Assembly (NCBI RefSeq): GCF_000334405.1 | Contig: NC_020195.1 | Coordinates: 372,001 to 436,000, forward strand | Direction: 5' to 3' | From: Blattabacterium sp. (Blatta orientalis) str. Tarazona | Lineage (GTDB): Bacteria > Bacteroidota > Bacteroidia > Flavobacteriales > Blattabacteriaceae | DNA: 64,000 nucleotides | Shown here: piece after piece, positions 26,324 through 34,634 of the stretch | Layout: every line of letters starts with the position of its first letter | Numbering within the stretch: position 1 is the first letter of the stretch | Program-made: the position numbers and the translations under genes | The notes under the pieces: generated by a model | The model's database searches: none | What the model was told of the DNA's origin: nothing | What the model saw: only the letters and a program-made list of their open reading frames with translations

Positions 26324-27362
26324 ATCTAAAATGTATAATATCTCCATCTTGAACAAGATAATTTTTTCCGACCAAAAGTCGTTTTCCAGCTTTTTTTGCT
26401 TCTTCTTCTGATCCATATTTGATAAAATCATTATAATGAATGACTTCTGCGCATATAAATCCTTTTTTCAAATCTGTATGGATGACAGAAGAAGCTTGAT
26501 AAGCGGTCCAATGATTAGGAATAGACCAAGCACGTATTTCTTCTTTTCCTACTGTAAAAAAACTTTGTAAATTTAATAATTTATAAGCATCTAAGATGAG
26601 CTTATTAATTCCTGATTGATAAAAAATACTTTTTTTTTCTTTTTGATTATTAGATTCGTTTTTTAACGATAAAACTACCATAGGGGATTTTTCTTTTTCC
26701 ACCATTTTTTTTATATTTTTTAGATAGAGAGGATTATTGGAATCTTTTTCATCTATATTGCATACATAAAGAACAGGCTTAATGGTTAATAAATGTAAAT
26801 CTTTTATGTCATTTTTTTCATTTTCTTTTAGTGGATATCTTCTTATATTTTTTCCTTTTTTTAGATGATCAATTATTTTTTTTAGTGTTTTTATAAAACA
26901 TTTATGATTATTTTTTGATTTTTTATCAATTTTATTTAATTTATTTTCTAGGGTCTCTAGATCTTTCAACTGTAATTCTATATCAATAATTTCTTTATCC
27001 CTAATAGGGTTGATGGATCCTTCTACGTGAAGAACTTTAATATCTCTGAAACAACGTATCATATGAATAATAACATTTGTTTCACGAATATGAGATAGGA
27101 ATTTATTTCCTAATCCGTCTCCTTTATGTGAACCTTTAATTAATCCAGCAATATCCACTATTTGTATCTTTGATGGAACTATTTTCATAGTGTTAATGAA
27201 TGTTTTTAATTCATACAATCTTTTATCTGGAACGTTTGTGATTCCATAATTAGGTTCTATAGTACAAAAAGGGAAGTTTTCTGATAAAACTTGAGAATTG
27301 GAAATAAGGTTAAATAGAGTAGATTTTCCTATATTTGGAAGACCAATAATTCCACATTTCAT
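26313..27362 (-). CDS. ychF: YchF/Ola1 family ATPase
   Basis: Obg-related P-loop ATPase that associates with ribosomes. Walker A GLPNIGKSTLFN lies at 7-18, followed by FPFCTIEPN, VDIAGLIKGSHKGDGLGNKFLSHIRETN (near 70-97), and the C-terminal TGS domain with YQASSVIHTDLKKGFICAEVI and AKKAGKRLLVGKNYLVQDGDIIHF. The 349-residue length is slightly shorter than the usual ~363 because of a compact helical middle region. Convergent with the M42 peptidase gene, overlapping its 3' end. Confidence 0.95.
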   Translation of the reverse strand: MKCGIIGLPNIGKSTLFNLISNSQVLSENFPFCTIEPNYGITNVPDKRLYELKTFINTMKIVPSKIQIVDIAGLIKGSHKGDGLGNKFLSHIRETNVIIHMIRCFRDIKVLHVEGSINPIRDKEIIDIELQLKDLETLENKLNKIDKKSKNNHKCFIKTLKKIIDHLKKGKNIRRYPLKENEKNDIKDLHLLTIKPVLYVCNIDEKDSNNPLYLKNIKKMVEKEKSPMVVLSLKNESNNQKEKKSIFYQSGINKLILDAYKLLNLQSFFTVGKEEIRAWSIPNHWTAYQASSVIHTDLKKGFICAEVIHYNDFIKYGSEEEAKKAGKRLLVGKNYLVQDGDIIHFRFNR

Positions 27363-27456
27363 TGTATATTGATTTTTGTTTTTGCAGACAGAAAAAAAAT
27401 ATTACTAATTTTTTTCAAAAATTAAAAATTTTTATTCTAGGTTTTTTCAGATAGAT

Positions 27457-28257
27457 ATGAAAAATGAAAAAAAGGAGATGCCGTTTTGGGAACATATTGA
27501 TGAGCTCAGAAAACATTTAATTCATAGTGTGTGTGCAATGATAATTGCGACGATTATTTTAATGAATAATAAGAATGTTATATTTGATTATATTCTTTTT
27601 GGTCCAGCAAAAACGGATTTTATTACTTATCGCTTATTCCATAAATTAGGAAAAATATTTCACCGGAATCATCATTCCTTTTATTTTTTTTCTCACAATT
27701 TGGAAATCCAAAACAGACAAATATTTGGACAATTTAATATGTATGTATGGACCTGTTTTATTGGAGGATTCATCTTATCTTTTCCTTATATATTTTATGA
27801 ATTTTGGAAATTCATAAAACCAGCCCTTTCGGATGAAGAAAGAAAATATTCTAGAGGGATCATTCTAATGGTGACATTTCTATTTATATTAGGAGTTCTT
27901 TTCGGTTATTTCATTTTATGTCCATTTTTAATTCATTTTGGTTATACTTTTAGGATTAGTTCTTTTCCAAGAAATATATTTGATTTATCGGATTATATAT
28001 CTTTGATCATGCATTCTATACTATCTATGGGAATCACTTTTTTGTTTCCAATTTTTATATACTTTCTCACTAAAATAGAATTAATCTCCTATCCTTTTTT
28101 AAAAAAATATAGAAAACATGCTTTTTTGATCTTATTAATTCTAGCTTCAGCAATTACTCCTGGGGATATTTTTAGCACCATAGTGGTTTTGATTCCTTTA
28201 ATGATTCTTTATCAATTTAGTATCTATATTTCTTTTTATGTTTCTAAAAAGAAATAA
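27457..28257 (+). CDS. tatC: Twin-arginine translocase subunit TatC
   Basis: Six-span inner-membrane receptor for folded twin-arginine substrates. The 266-residue protein begins MPFWEHIDELRKHLIHS after a short charged leader, with the conserved H-x-x-E-L-R-x-R/K-L block; later come SFPYIFYEFWKFIKPALSDEERK (near 108-130) and the glutamate-lacking periplasmic loops, then FLFPIFIYFLTKIELI and ASAITPGDIFSTIVVLIPLMILYQFSIYIS. The size and order match Bacteroidota TatC. No tatA-like gene and no clear Tat substrate are in this window. Ends in a strong terminator shared with ompA. Confidence 0.93.
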   Translation: MKNEKKEMPFWEHIDELRKHLIHSVCAMIIATIILMNNKNVIFDYILFGPAKTDFITYRLFHKLGKIFHRNHHSFYFFSHNLEIQNRQIFGQFNMYVWTCFIGGFILSFPYIFYEFWKFIKPALSDEERKYSRGIILMVTFLFILGVLFGYFILCPFLIHFGYTFRISSFPRNIFDLSDYISLIMHSILSMGITFLFPIFIYFLTKIELISYPFLKKYRKHAFLILLILASAITPGDIFSTIVVLIPLMILYQFSIYISFYVSKKK

Positions 28258-28280
28258 AAAACCTCTTCAAGAGGTTTTTT
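28256..28280. terminator. Bidirectional rho-independent terminator between tatC and ompA
   Basis: AAAAAACCTC pairs perfectly with GAGGTTTTTT across a five-base loop, and both flanks are A or T runs. It lies exactly between two converging stop codons. Confidence 0.8.
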
Positions 28281-28281
28281 A

Positions 28282-29514
28282 TTATGATCTTCGTATAGTT
28301 ATTTCTACAAGTCTTCCTTTATTTCTTTTAACAGATTTTTCTAGTTTTCTTATTTCCATCCTAGAAGGATCTATTCCTTTATAAACTAAAGCTTCAAATA
28401 CAGAATTTGCTCTTTTTATGGATAAAATTTTATTGTAAGAATGTTTTCCATAAGAATCTGTATATCCATTTATATAAAATTTTGAATTAGGAAGTTTTTT
28501 TATCATAATTTCATATATTTCATCAATAATTGCTAATGAATTAGGAGATAAGGAAAATTTTCCTAAATCAAATAAAATAGGAGGAAAAAAAACACCATTA
28601 GGACATCCTTTGTTTTCTTTTTTTCCATATTTTTTTGGACATACATCTTCATGGTCTGGAATATTATCGGAATCTGTATCAGGACATCCTTTAAATTTTT
28701 TTAACCCAAATTTGTTAGGACATAAATCCTCTCTATCTAAAATTCCATCGTTGTCTAAGTCTTCTTTTTTGCAGCAAATTTTATTCTCCGAATTTTCTTC
28801 AATATTTTTTTCCTCTTTTTTTTCTATGAGAGAAGGCAAATAAGAATTTTCTTTTTCTTTGATTTCAACTATTTTTTTAGATTCATTTTTATCCGGATAA
28901 GGATTATATTCTCCTCCAAAACGATAGACAACCCCTATGGAATGTTCCCAAAAATTCAAATAATCTTTGGACTTAGAAGAAAATATTACTTGATTGTAAT
29001 TGCTTTGAACGTTTACCCCAAAATTAGATACGATCCAAAAATTCATTCCCAATCCACCATCTAATAGAAAAAAATTTTTCTTATCCAGTTGATAAATTTT
29101 TAATCCTGATTTCCTTAATTTTCTATTTTGATAGTCAAAATAATGATAACCTGCTCCTAATTTTAAATAGGGATCCAGCCAGTTATGAGGAAAAAAATAG
29201 AATTTTATTCCAGGGCTAAATTTTACAAAAAAATTATCTATGATTTTCCATCTATTATTGTCTACCATCCCCAACGAAGCGTTAACCCCCCCCCCTATGT
29301 TTTTAGTTATATTATATCCAAATTCTATATTAGAAAACAGAGGATTTATACTATTATTTTTTTTCTGAAAAAAATCTTTGAAAGGAGAATTTATGGGATA
29401 ATAGTTAATATCATTCGCTCCTATACGAATAAACCATTTTTTTTGAGAATGTTGAGAAAATCCAGATGAAAATAAAGCAAATAAAGCAATAATAAAAAAA
29501 TTGACGTTTTTCAT
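28282..29514 (-). CDS. OmpA family outer-membrane protein with thrombospondin type-3 repeats
   Basis: A 410-residue exported protein: signal peptide MKNVNFFIIALFALFSSGFS, an N-terminal eight-strand beta-barrel-like region to about residue 205 (alternating aromatic strands, LGAGYHYFDY), an acidic linker, calcium-binding type-3 repeats (DLDNDGILDREDLCPNK and DTDSDNIPDHEDVCPKK near 250-300), and a C-terminal OmpA peptidoglycan-binding domain with INGYTDSYGKHSYNKILSIKRANSVFEAL (near 349-377). It probably ties the outer membrane to peptidoglycan. In contrast to the porin at 45-46.9 kb it is fully intact. A TAnnTTTG box sits just upstream. Confidence 0.92.
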   Translation of the reverse strand: MKNVNFFIIALFALFSSGFSQHSQKKWFIRIGANDINYYPINSPFKDFFQKKNNSINPLFSNIEFGYNITKNIGGGVNASLGMVDNNRWKIIDNFFVKFSPGIKFYFFPHNWLDPYLKLGAGYHYFDYQNRKLRKSGLKIYQLDKKNFFLLDGGLGMNFWIVSNFGVNVQSNYNQVIFSSKSKDYLNFWEHSIGVVYRFGGEYNPYPDKNESKKIVEIKEKENSYLPSLIEKKEEKNIEENSENKICCKKEDLDNDGILDREDLCPNKFGLKKFKGCPDTDSDNIPDHEDVCPKKYGKKENKGCPNGVFFPPILFDLGKFSLSPNSLAIIDEIYEIMIKKLPNSKFYINGYTDSYGKHSYNKILSIKRANSVFEALVYKGIDPSRMEIRKLEKSVKRNKGRLVEITIRRS

Positions 29515-29540
29515 AAAACTATAATTTCTTTGAAACTAAA

Positions 29541-29548
29541 CAAATATA
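29541..29548 (-). promoter_or_regulatory. Candidate TAnnTTTG promoter box for ompA
   Basis: TATATTTG on the minus strand, 26 bases before the ompA ATG. No clear -33 TTTG is seen at the usual distance. Confidence 0.45.
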
Positions 29549-29553
29549 TATTA

Positions 29554-30021
29554 TTATGTAATATAATGATATGATTTTAAACAGAATCTTTTATAAGGAT
29601 CGTTGTAGCTCACGAAGAATATCTCTATTTCGAATGGATTCACGTTTATCATATATTTTTTTTCCTTTTGCCAAAAAATTTGTACTTTTATATATCCTTT
29701 ATCACTAAAAAATAATTTAGTAGGAATCAGGGTAAGTCCCGGTTCTTTCAGTTTTTTTTCTATTCTGATTAATTCTTTTTTTGTTAATAATAATTTTCTA
29801 TCTCTTTTACTTTGGTGATTCCAATTGGTTCCAAATTTATATTCAGCTATATACATGTTAATGGAATATAATTCTCCATTTTTTATTTGACAAAAACTAT
29901 CCGTAATATTGGCTTGATTTAGTCTTATAGATTTTACTTCTGTTCCAAATAGTTGAATCCCAGCTATATATTCTTCTATATATTTATACTGAAATCTAGC
30001 TTTTCTGTTTATGATACTCAT
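29554..30021 (-). CDS. smpB: SsrA-binding protein SmpB, C-terminal tail frameshifted
   Basis: Partner of tmRNA in rescue of stalled ribosomes. The OB-fold body is intact: NRKARFQYKYIEEYIAGIQLFGTEVKSIR, then ITDSFCQIKNGELYSINMYIAEY and LLLTKKELIRIEKKLKEPGLTLIPTKLFFSDKGYIKVQI. From there the written frame reads a non-family tail of about 38 residues to 29554. In the alternative frame the sequence is NFLAKGKKIYDKRESIRNR then DILRELQRSL and a stop at 29593-29591, which is a textbook SmpB tail. The shift lies at the six-base run 29673-29678; seven bases would restore the family protein of about 142 residues. The tail is needed for decoding-centre contact in trans-translation. Confidence 0.93.
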   Translation of the reverse strand: MSIINRKARFQYKYIEEYIAGIQLFGTEVKSIRLNQANITDSFCQIKNGELYSINMYIAEYKFGTNWNHQSKRDRKLLLTKKELIRIEKKLKEPGLTLIPTKLFFSDKGYIKVQIFWQKEKKYMINVNPFEIEIFFVSYNDPYKRFCLKSYHYIT

Positions 30022-30031
30022 AATTAATTAT

Positions 30032-30039
30032 TACTTTTG
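30032..30039 (+). promoter_or_regulatory. Candidate TAnnTTTG box ahead of the transketolase genes
   Basis: TACTTTTG, 46 bases before the ATG at 30085, in the divergent gap between smpB and the transketolase pair. Half-site only. Confidence 0.3.
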
Positions 30040-30084
30040 TGCAAAAAAAATTCTATAAAATTTAAGAAAAAAAACAAACAGTTT

Positions 30085-30948
30085 ATGAATGTACGCAGAC
30101 GTTATTTAAAGGACTTATGTTTTCAAGTGAGAAGAGACATCTTACGCATGGTAAATAACGCAAATTCTGGACATCCTGGTGGATCTTTAGGATGTACAGA
30201 ATACTTTGTTGCTTTGTATCAAGAAATCATGCATTATAATCCTAAAAAGTTTACGATGGAAGGCTTAAATGAAGATCTTTTTTTTCTATCCAATGGACAT
30301 ATATCCCCCGTTTATTACAGTATATTAGCTCGTTCTGGTTTTTTTCCCATAAACGAATTATCTTCTTTTAGAAAATTAAATTCTCGTTTACAAGGTCATC
30401 CTTCTACACATGGAGAACTTCCAGGGATACGAATTTCTTCAGGATCTTTAGGTCAAGGGATGTCAGTAGCCATTGGATCCGCTCTATCCAAAAAACTTAG
30501 TAAAGACGATGATTGTTATATTTACAGCTTACATGGGGATGGAGAATTGAACGAAGGACAGATATGGGAAGCAGTTTTATATGCGGGTTCTAAACATATC
30601 GATAATTATATAGCTACTGTAGATTATAATGGTCAACAAATAGATGGAACTACTGATGAAGTTTTATCCCTTGGAAATTTGAAAGAAAAATTTCAATCTT
30701 TTGATTGGAAAGTTTTAGAAGAATTGGAAGGAAACAATCTTGATAAAGTGATTAATATTTTAAAAAAAGCAAAAAATGAGACGAGAAAAGGAAAACCAGT
30801 TTTAATTATCCTGTACACTCAAATGGGATATGGGGTAGATTTTATGGAAGGAAGTAATGCATGGCATGGAAAATCTCCTAATGAAAAAGAATTAGAAAAA
30901 GCACTATCTCAACTTCCTGAAACTTTAGGAGATTTTTCAATAATATAA
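30085..30948 (+). CDS. Transketolase, N-terminal (thiamine diphosphate-binding) subunit
   Basis: First half of a split transketolase of the non-oxidative pentose phosphate pathway. It supplies erythrose-4-phosphate to aromatic amino acid synthesis and ribose-5-phosphate to His and Trp synthesis. The start is ATG 30085 (MNVRRRYLKDLCFQVRRD, 287 residues); the longer reading begins at a TTG with no conservation. Features: NANSGHPGGSLGCTEYFVALY, GSLGQGMSVAIGSALS, and the ThDP motif GDGELNEGQIWEA through TVDYNGQQ. The second half starts 18 bases after its stop codon. Confidence 0.94.
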   Translation: MNVRRRYLKDLCFQVRRDILRMVNNANSGHPGGSLGCTEYFVALYQEIMHYNPKKFTMEGLNEDLFFLSNGHISPVYYSILARSGFFPINELSSFRKLNSRLQGHPSTHGELPGIRISSGSLGQGMSVAIGSALSKKLSKDDDCYIYSLHGDGELNEGQIWEAVLYAGSKHIDNYIATVDYNGQQIDGTTDEVLSLGNLKEKFQSFDWKVLEELEGNNLDKVINILKKAKNETRKGKPVLIILYTQMGYGVDFMEGSNAWHGKSPNEKELEKALSQLPETLGDFSII

Positions 30949-30965
30949 AAGAATGCAAAGAAATT

Positions 30966-31928
30966 ATGAAAATATATGAAAATAAAGGATTGAAAGAAAC
31001 TAGAGCTGGATTTGGAGACGCTTTAACATTATTAGGAAGAAAAAATACTAAAGTAGTGGCCTTATGTGCTGATCTTACTAGTTCTCTATTTATGGATCAA
31101 TTTTCTAAAGAATTTCCAGAACGATTTTTCCAAATAGGAATTGCTGAAGCTAATATGATCAACATTGCTGCTGGACTTAGCATTGGAAATTATATTCCTT
31201 TTGCTGGAACTTTCGCTAATTTTGCGACATCCCGTGTCTATGATCAGATACGTCAATCTATTGCTTATTCCTATAAAAATGTAAAAATATGCGCTTCTCA
31301 CTCTGGTTTAACTTTGGGAGAAGATGGAGCGACACATCAAAGTCTGGAAGATATTGGACTGATGAAAATGTTGCCTGGAATGACTGTAATTAATACTTGT
31401 GATTATAATCAAACTTATGCAGCTACTTTAGCTATAGCCAATTATTTAGGACCGGTATATCTCCGTTTTGGTAGACCTTCTGTGCCAAATTTCACAAGTG
31501 AAAGTCAAATATTTCAAATAGGAAAAGCAATTCTTTTAACGGAAGGAAAAGATGTTACTATTGTTAGTACAGGTCATCTAGTATGGGAATCCTTGGAAGC
31601 GGCTAGAATTTTACATGAAAAAAAACGAATTTCTTGTGAAGTAATTAATGTTCACACTATAAAACCATTAGATGAAAAAACCATTTTAAATTCTGTAGAT
31701 AAAACAAAATGTATTGTGACTGCAGAAGAACATAATTATTGGGGAGGGTTAGGAGAGAGTATTGCTAGAATTCTGACTACTAAAAGGTTTTCTATCCATC
31801 AAAGTATAGTTGCCGTGAATGACACTTTTGGAGAGAGTGGAAAACCCATAGAGTTATTAAAGAAATATAAAATCGATCGTGATTCTATTATAGATCATGT
31901 TAAAATTTTACTAGAAAAAAAAAAGTAA
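30966..31928 (+). CDS. Transketolase, C-terminal (pyrimidine-binding) subunit
   Basis: Second half of the split enzyme, 320 residues. It has the pyrimidine-domain blocks VVALCADLTSS, RFFQIGIAEANMINIAAGLSIGNYIPFAGTFANF (with the catalytic glutamate in GIAEANM) and HSGLTLGEDGATHQSLEDIGLMKMLPGMTV, then the C-terminal transketolase domain TIVSTGHLVWESLEAARIL. The split arrangement is widespread in bacteria and archaea and is not a recent break: each half has its own start and the junction lies between domains. mazG follows 17 bases downstream. Confidence 0.94.
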   Translation: MKIYENKGLKETRAGFGDALTLLGRKNTKVVALCADLTSSLFMDQFSKEFPERFFQIGIAEANMINIAAGLSIGNYIPFAGTFANFATSRVYDQIRQSIAYSYKNVKICASHSGLTLGEDGATHQSLEDIGLMKMLPGMTVINTCDYNQTYAATLAIANYLGPVYLRFGRPSVPNFTSESQIFQIGKAILLTEGKDVTIVSTGHLVWESLEAARILHEKKRISCEVINVHTIKPLDEKTILNSVDKTKCIVTAEEHNYWGGLGESIARILTTKRFSIHQSIVAVNDTFGESGKPIELLKKYKIDRDSIIDHVKILLEKKK

Positions 31929-31945
31929 TCAAGAAAAGAAATAAT

Positions 31946-32272
31946 TTGGAAATAAAAAATCTGCAAAAATTAGTTCATAATTGGATAAAGAATCATGGAA
32001 TACGTTATTTTAACGTATTAACTAACACTATTCTTTTATCTGAAGAGGTTGGCGAAGTTTCTAGAATTATTGCTAGAAATTATGGAGAACAATCCTACAA
32101 GAAATATTCAAAAAAAGAGGATCTTGGAGAAGAATTAGCAGATGTATTGTTTGTTTTACTTTGTCTAGCTAATCAAACTGGAATTGATTTGGAAAAATCT
32201 TTTAACAAAAAATTAAAAAAAAAGAAAATAAGAGATCATGAAAGACACCATAATAATGAAAAACTAAAATAA
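31946..32272 (+). CDS. MazG-like nucleotide pyrophosphohydrolase with TTG start
   Basis: Small all-alpha NTP pyrophosphatase (108 residues) that probably clears non-canonical or damaged nucleotides. The metal-binding motifs EEVGEVSRIIARNYGEQS and EELADVLFVLLCLANQTG are both present, spaced as in the MazG superfamily. No ATG lies in frame before the first helix; the family-like N-terminus EIKNLQKLVHNWIKNHG is reached from TTG at 31946. The stop codon and the ATG of aroA are one base apart, so it is in an operon with the transketolase genes and aroA. Confidence 0.85.
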   Translation: MEIKNLQKLVHNWIKNHGIRYFNVLTNTILLSEEVGEVSRIIARNYGEQSYKKYSKKEDLGEELADVLFVLLCLANQTGIDLEKSFNKKLKKKKIRDHERHHNNEKLK

Positions 32273-32273
32273 T

Positions 32274-33524
32274 ATGTCTTCTTACATTAATATTCATAAA
32301 AAACAGAACTCTCTATATGGTTCTGTATCAATAACGGGATCTAAAAGTATATCTAATCGTCTTTTAATTTTAAGAGCCATTTATACGGATGAGATTCAGA
32401 TTGAAAATCTTTCTAATTGTGAAGATACTCAAGTTTTAAAAAAAAGTTTAAACAGCACTTCTAACATTCTTGATATCCATCATGCTGGAACTGCCATGCG
32501 TTTTTTAACTTCATACTTATCTGTACAGGAAGGAAAAGAAGTTATATTGACCGGATCCAATAGAATGAAAGAAAGGCCTATTTCCGGACTTGTAGAAGCT
32601 TTGAAAAAATTAGGATCGGAAATTATCTATTTGGAAAAAGTAGGGTATCCACCAATAAAAATTTTTGGGAAGAAAATTTTTGGAGGAGAAATAGATATTA
32701 ATGCAAAAATTAGCAGCCAGTATATTAGTTCTTTGATGTTAATAGCTAGTACATTTCAAATGGGTCTTAAAATATATTTAAAAGAAAATATCACATCTAT
32801 TCCATATATAAAAATGACCTTTGATTTGTTAATTTTAGCAGGAATAAAAGCTTTTTGGAGAGATAAAATTATTCATATTTATCCAGGAAAAGAAAAAGGA
32901 CAAAAACATTTTTCTATAGAATCCGACTGGAGTTCTGCTTCTTATTATTACTCCATGGTTACCATCGCAAAAAAAAGTCATATTACTTTAAGCTCCTATA
33001 AAAATGAAAGTTTACAAGGAGATAGAGAAGTATCATCCATATATGAAAAATATTTTGGAATATCTACAATTTTTGACAAAAGTATAATTACACTGAATAA
33101 AAGGTTTAATTTTATTCCACCAAGGATCATCAATTTGGATTTGAATAAAACTCCAGATCTAGCGCAAACTATTGTGGTAACTTGTGCCGCCATTGGTATA
33201 AGATGCCGCTTAAAAGGTTTAGAAACCTTAAAAATTAAAGAAACGGATCGGTTACGAGCATTAAAAAATGAATTATTCAAATTTGGGATAAAAATAAAAA
33301 TTACCAATTCCTGTTTAGAAATAACAGATTTTTTTCAAAAAGAAATCAATTCAAAGATCAATATAAAAACTTATCAAGACCACAGAATGGCTATGTCTTT
33401 TTCTCCGTTTGGATTATTGTATCCTATACAAATAGAAGACAAAAATGTAGTAGAAAAATCATATCCTGATTTTTGGAAAGATTTAAAGTATTTAGGTTTT
33501 TCAATTGATTATTATGAGGAATAA
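32274..33524 (+). CDS. aroA: 3-phosphoshikimate 1-carboxyvinyltransferase (EPSP synthase)
   Basis: Sixth step of the shikimate pathway, joining shikimate-3-phosphate and PEP. The 416-residue protein has SGS-type N-terminal ITGSKSISNRLLIL (near 20-33), HAGTAMRFLTSYLS (near 64-77), RMKERPISGLVEALKKLG, ISSQYISSLMLIAS, and the late blocks ETLKIKETDRLRALKNEL and DHRMAMSFSPFG. Substrate-binding residues look intact. With aroK at 56.6 kb it provides two shikimate steps in this window, feeding the trp operon. Its 3' end overlaps the NlpC/P60 gene by 13 bases on the opposite strand. Confidence 0.95.
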   Translation: MSSYINIHKKQNSLYGSVSITGSKSISNRLLILRAIYTDEIQIENLSNCEDTQVLKKSLNSTSNILDIHHAGTAMRFLTSYLSVQEGKEVILTGSNRMKERPISGLVEALKKLGSEIIYLEKVGYPPIKIFGKKIFGGEIDINAKISSQYISSLMLIASTFQMGLKIYLKENITSIPYIKMTFDLLILAGIKAFWRDKIIHIYPGKEKGQKHFSIESDWSSASYYYSMVTIAKKSHITLSSYKNESLQGDREVSSIYEKYFGISTIFDKSIITLNKRFNFIPPRIINLDLNKTPDLAQTIVVTCAAIGIRCRLKGLETLKIKETDRLRALKNELFKFGIKIKITNSCLEITDFFQKEINSKINIKTYQDHRMAMSFSPFGLLYPIQIEDKNVVEKSYPDFWKDLKYLGFSIDYYEE

Positions 33525-33976
33525 AGAATTCTTCTTGCTGTAATAAATCTATTATTCCAATATTTTTGATAAAATGGGGAGATAGTCACTCCATTTGATG
33601 TAGAAGCATGAATAAAGAATATGTTATGAGTATCTACATGTATCACCATTCCCACATGATTAATTTTTCTTTTAGAAGCGCCTGTAGCAAAAAATAATAG
33701 ATCTCCTTTTTCTATGGATTTTTTTGGAACGAAGTAACCTTTTTTAGCTTGATTAGAAGTTATACGTGGTAATGAAATCTTATGAGAAGCGAAAATCTTT
33801 TTTATGAAAGCAGAACAATCTATTCCATTTTTAGTATTTCCCCCATATTTGTACGGAGTATACATATAATCTTTAGCTTTTTCAATAATAGAATTATGAA
33901 AAGAATTTTTCTTATTGTATGAGTGATTTCTCTTCTTTCTGAAGAAAATTCTTTCATATTTTTTTTTGTATTCCAT
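33512..33976 (-). CDS. NlpC/P60 (C40) cell-wall peptidase, start codon uncertain
   Basis: Cysteine peptidase that cuts peptidoglycan stem peptides. From ATG 33976 it is 154 residues with the catalytic triad in YGGNTKNGIDCSAFIKKIF (Cys), INHVGMVIHV (His) and FFIHASTS (His). The 26 in-frame codons above this ATG read LIINSKIILFIIF then YSHFFSIPFLYGD, a good signal peptide, but the frame has no ATG, GTG or TTG there; CTG 34054 is the best candidate. So the enzyme either uses a CTG start or is made without its export signal, which would leave a wall hydrolase in the cytoplasm. Convergent overlap with aroA. Confidence 0.85.
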   Translation of the reverse strand: MEYKKKYERIFFRKKRNHSYNKKNSFHNSIIEKAKDYMYTPYKYGGNTKNGIDCSAFIKKIFASHKISLPRITSNQAKKGYFVPKKSIEKGDLLFFATGASKRKINHVGMVIHVDTHNIFFIHASTSNGVTISPFYQKYWNNRFITARRILYSS

Positions 33977-34189
33977 ATCTCCATATAGGAATGGAATAGA
34001 AAAAAAATGAGAATAAAATATAATAAATAAAATAATTTTAGAATTTATGATCAGGATAATTTTTTATTTTTTTTCCTTTTTCAAAAGAAATTCTAATAAA
34101 TTAAGAGATGATCAAATGTAAGTTAAGTAAAATACTTGTATTAAATATAAAAAAAATTTAATTTGTATTCGTATAAGTATTTTTTTTCA

Positions 34190-34261
34190 GGCCCATTCGT
34201 CTATTGGTTAGGACGTCAGGTTTTCATCCTGGAAAGAGGGGTTCGATTCCCCTATGGGCTA
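34190..34261 (+). tRNA. tRNA-Glu (anticodon TTC)
   Basis: Full cloverleaf: seven-pair acceptor stem GGCCCAT with ATGGGCT, D-loop TTGGTTAGG, anticodon loop TTTTCAT giving TTC, and the T-arm GGGGTTCGATTCCCC. The first pair is G1-T72, a wobble instead of the usual G-C. The CCA end is not encoded. Directly upstream of rpsT. Confidence 0.95.
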
Positions 34262-34281
34262 TAGTAATACGAGATTATTTT

Positions 34282-34515
34282 ATGGCAAATCATTTATCGG
34301 CTTTAAAAAGAATTAGACAAAATCATACTAGGCGTTTTCGTAATAAATATGTATATAAGAGTACAAGGACAGCTATAAAGAAATTAATGAAAGAAAAAAA
34401 AAGGAAACAATATTCCAAGGTAATTTCTATGATAGATAAATTAGCTAAAAAAAACATTATACATATGAATAAAGCAGCAAGATTAAAAAATAAATTAAAA
34501 ACATTTAGGGATTAG
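34282..34515 (+). CDS. rpsT: Ribosomal protein S20
   Basis: Small-subunit protein that binds 16S rRNA helices 9 and 44. The 77-residue protein MANHLSALKRIRQNHTRR through KNIIHMNKAARLKNKL is a standard lysine/arginine-rich S20 three-helix protein, with the conserved IHMNKAARLKNKL block at the C-terminus. The open frame extends upstream through tRNA-Glu to 34204, but that part is tRNA sequence and the real start is ATG 34282. It lies 20 bases after the tRNA and may share its transcript. Confidence 0.95.
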   Translation: MANHLSALKRIRQNHTRRFRNKYVYKSTRTAIKKLMKEKKRKQYSKVISMIDKLAKKNIIHMNKAARLKNKLKTFRD

Positions 34516-34634
34516 ATGAATATGTATGATTTTGTCTAATAATTAAGATAGAATGTTTTTTTTGTTTATTTTATCTTTATTCGTTTTCCATTTCATTTAT
34601 TGATTTGATTTTTTTCACTTTAAAATCCTAAAAA

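Noticed and set aside
30037..30084. TTG-started extension of the transketolase N subunit
   Set aside because: Lysine-rich and unconserved; ATG 30085 gives the family start.
30085..31928. Split transketolase as a broken gene
   Set aside because: The two-gene form is widespread, each half has its own start, and the split is at a domain boundary.
32996..33307. 103-codon frame antisense to aroA
   Set aside because: Lies wholly inside a conserved gene in another frame, no family resemblance, composition expected of a shadow frame. The same holds for 47946-48257 antisense to trpE and 29185-29469 antisense to ompA.
34204..34281. Upstream extension of rpsT
   Set aside because: It is tRNA-Glu sequence read as protein; S20 starts at MANHLSALKR.
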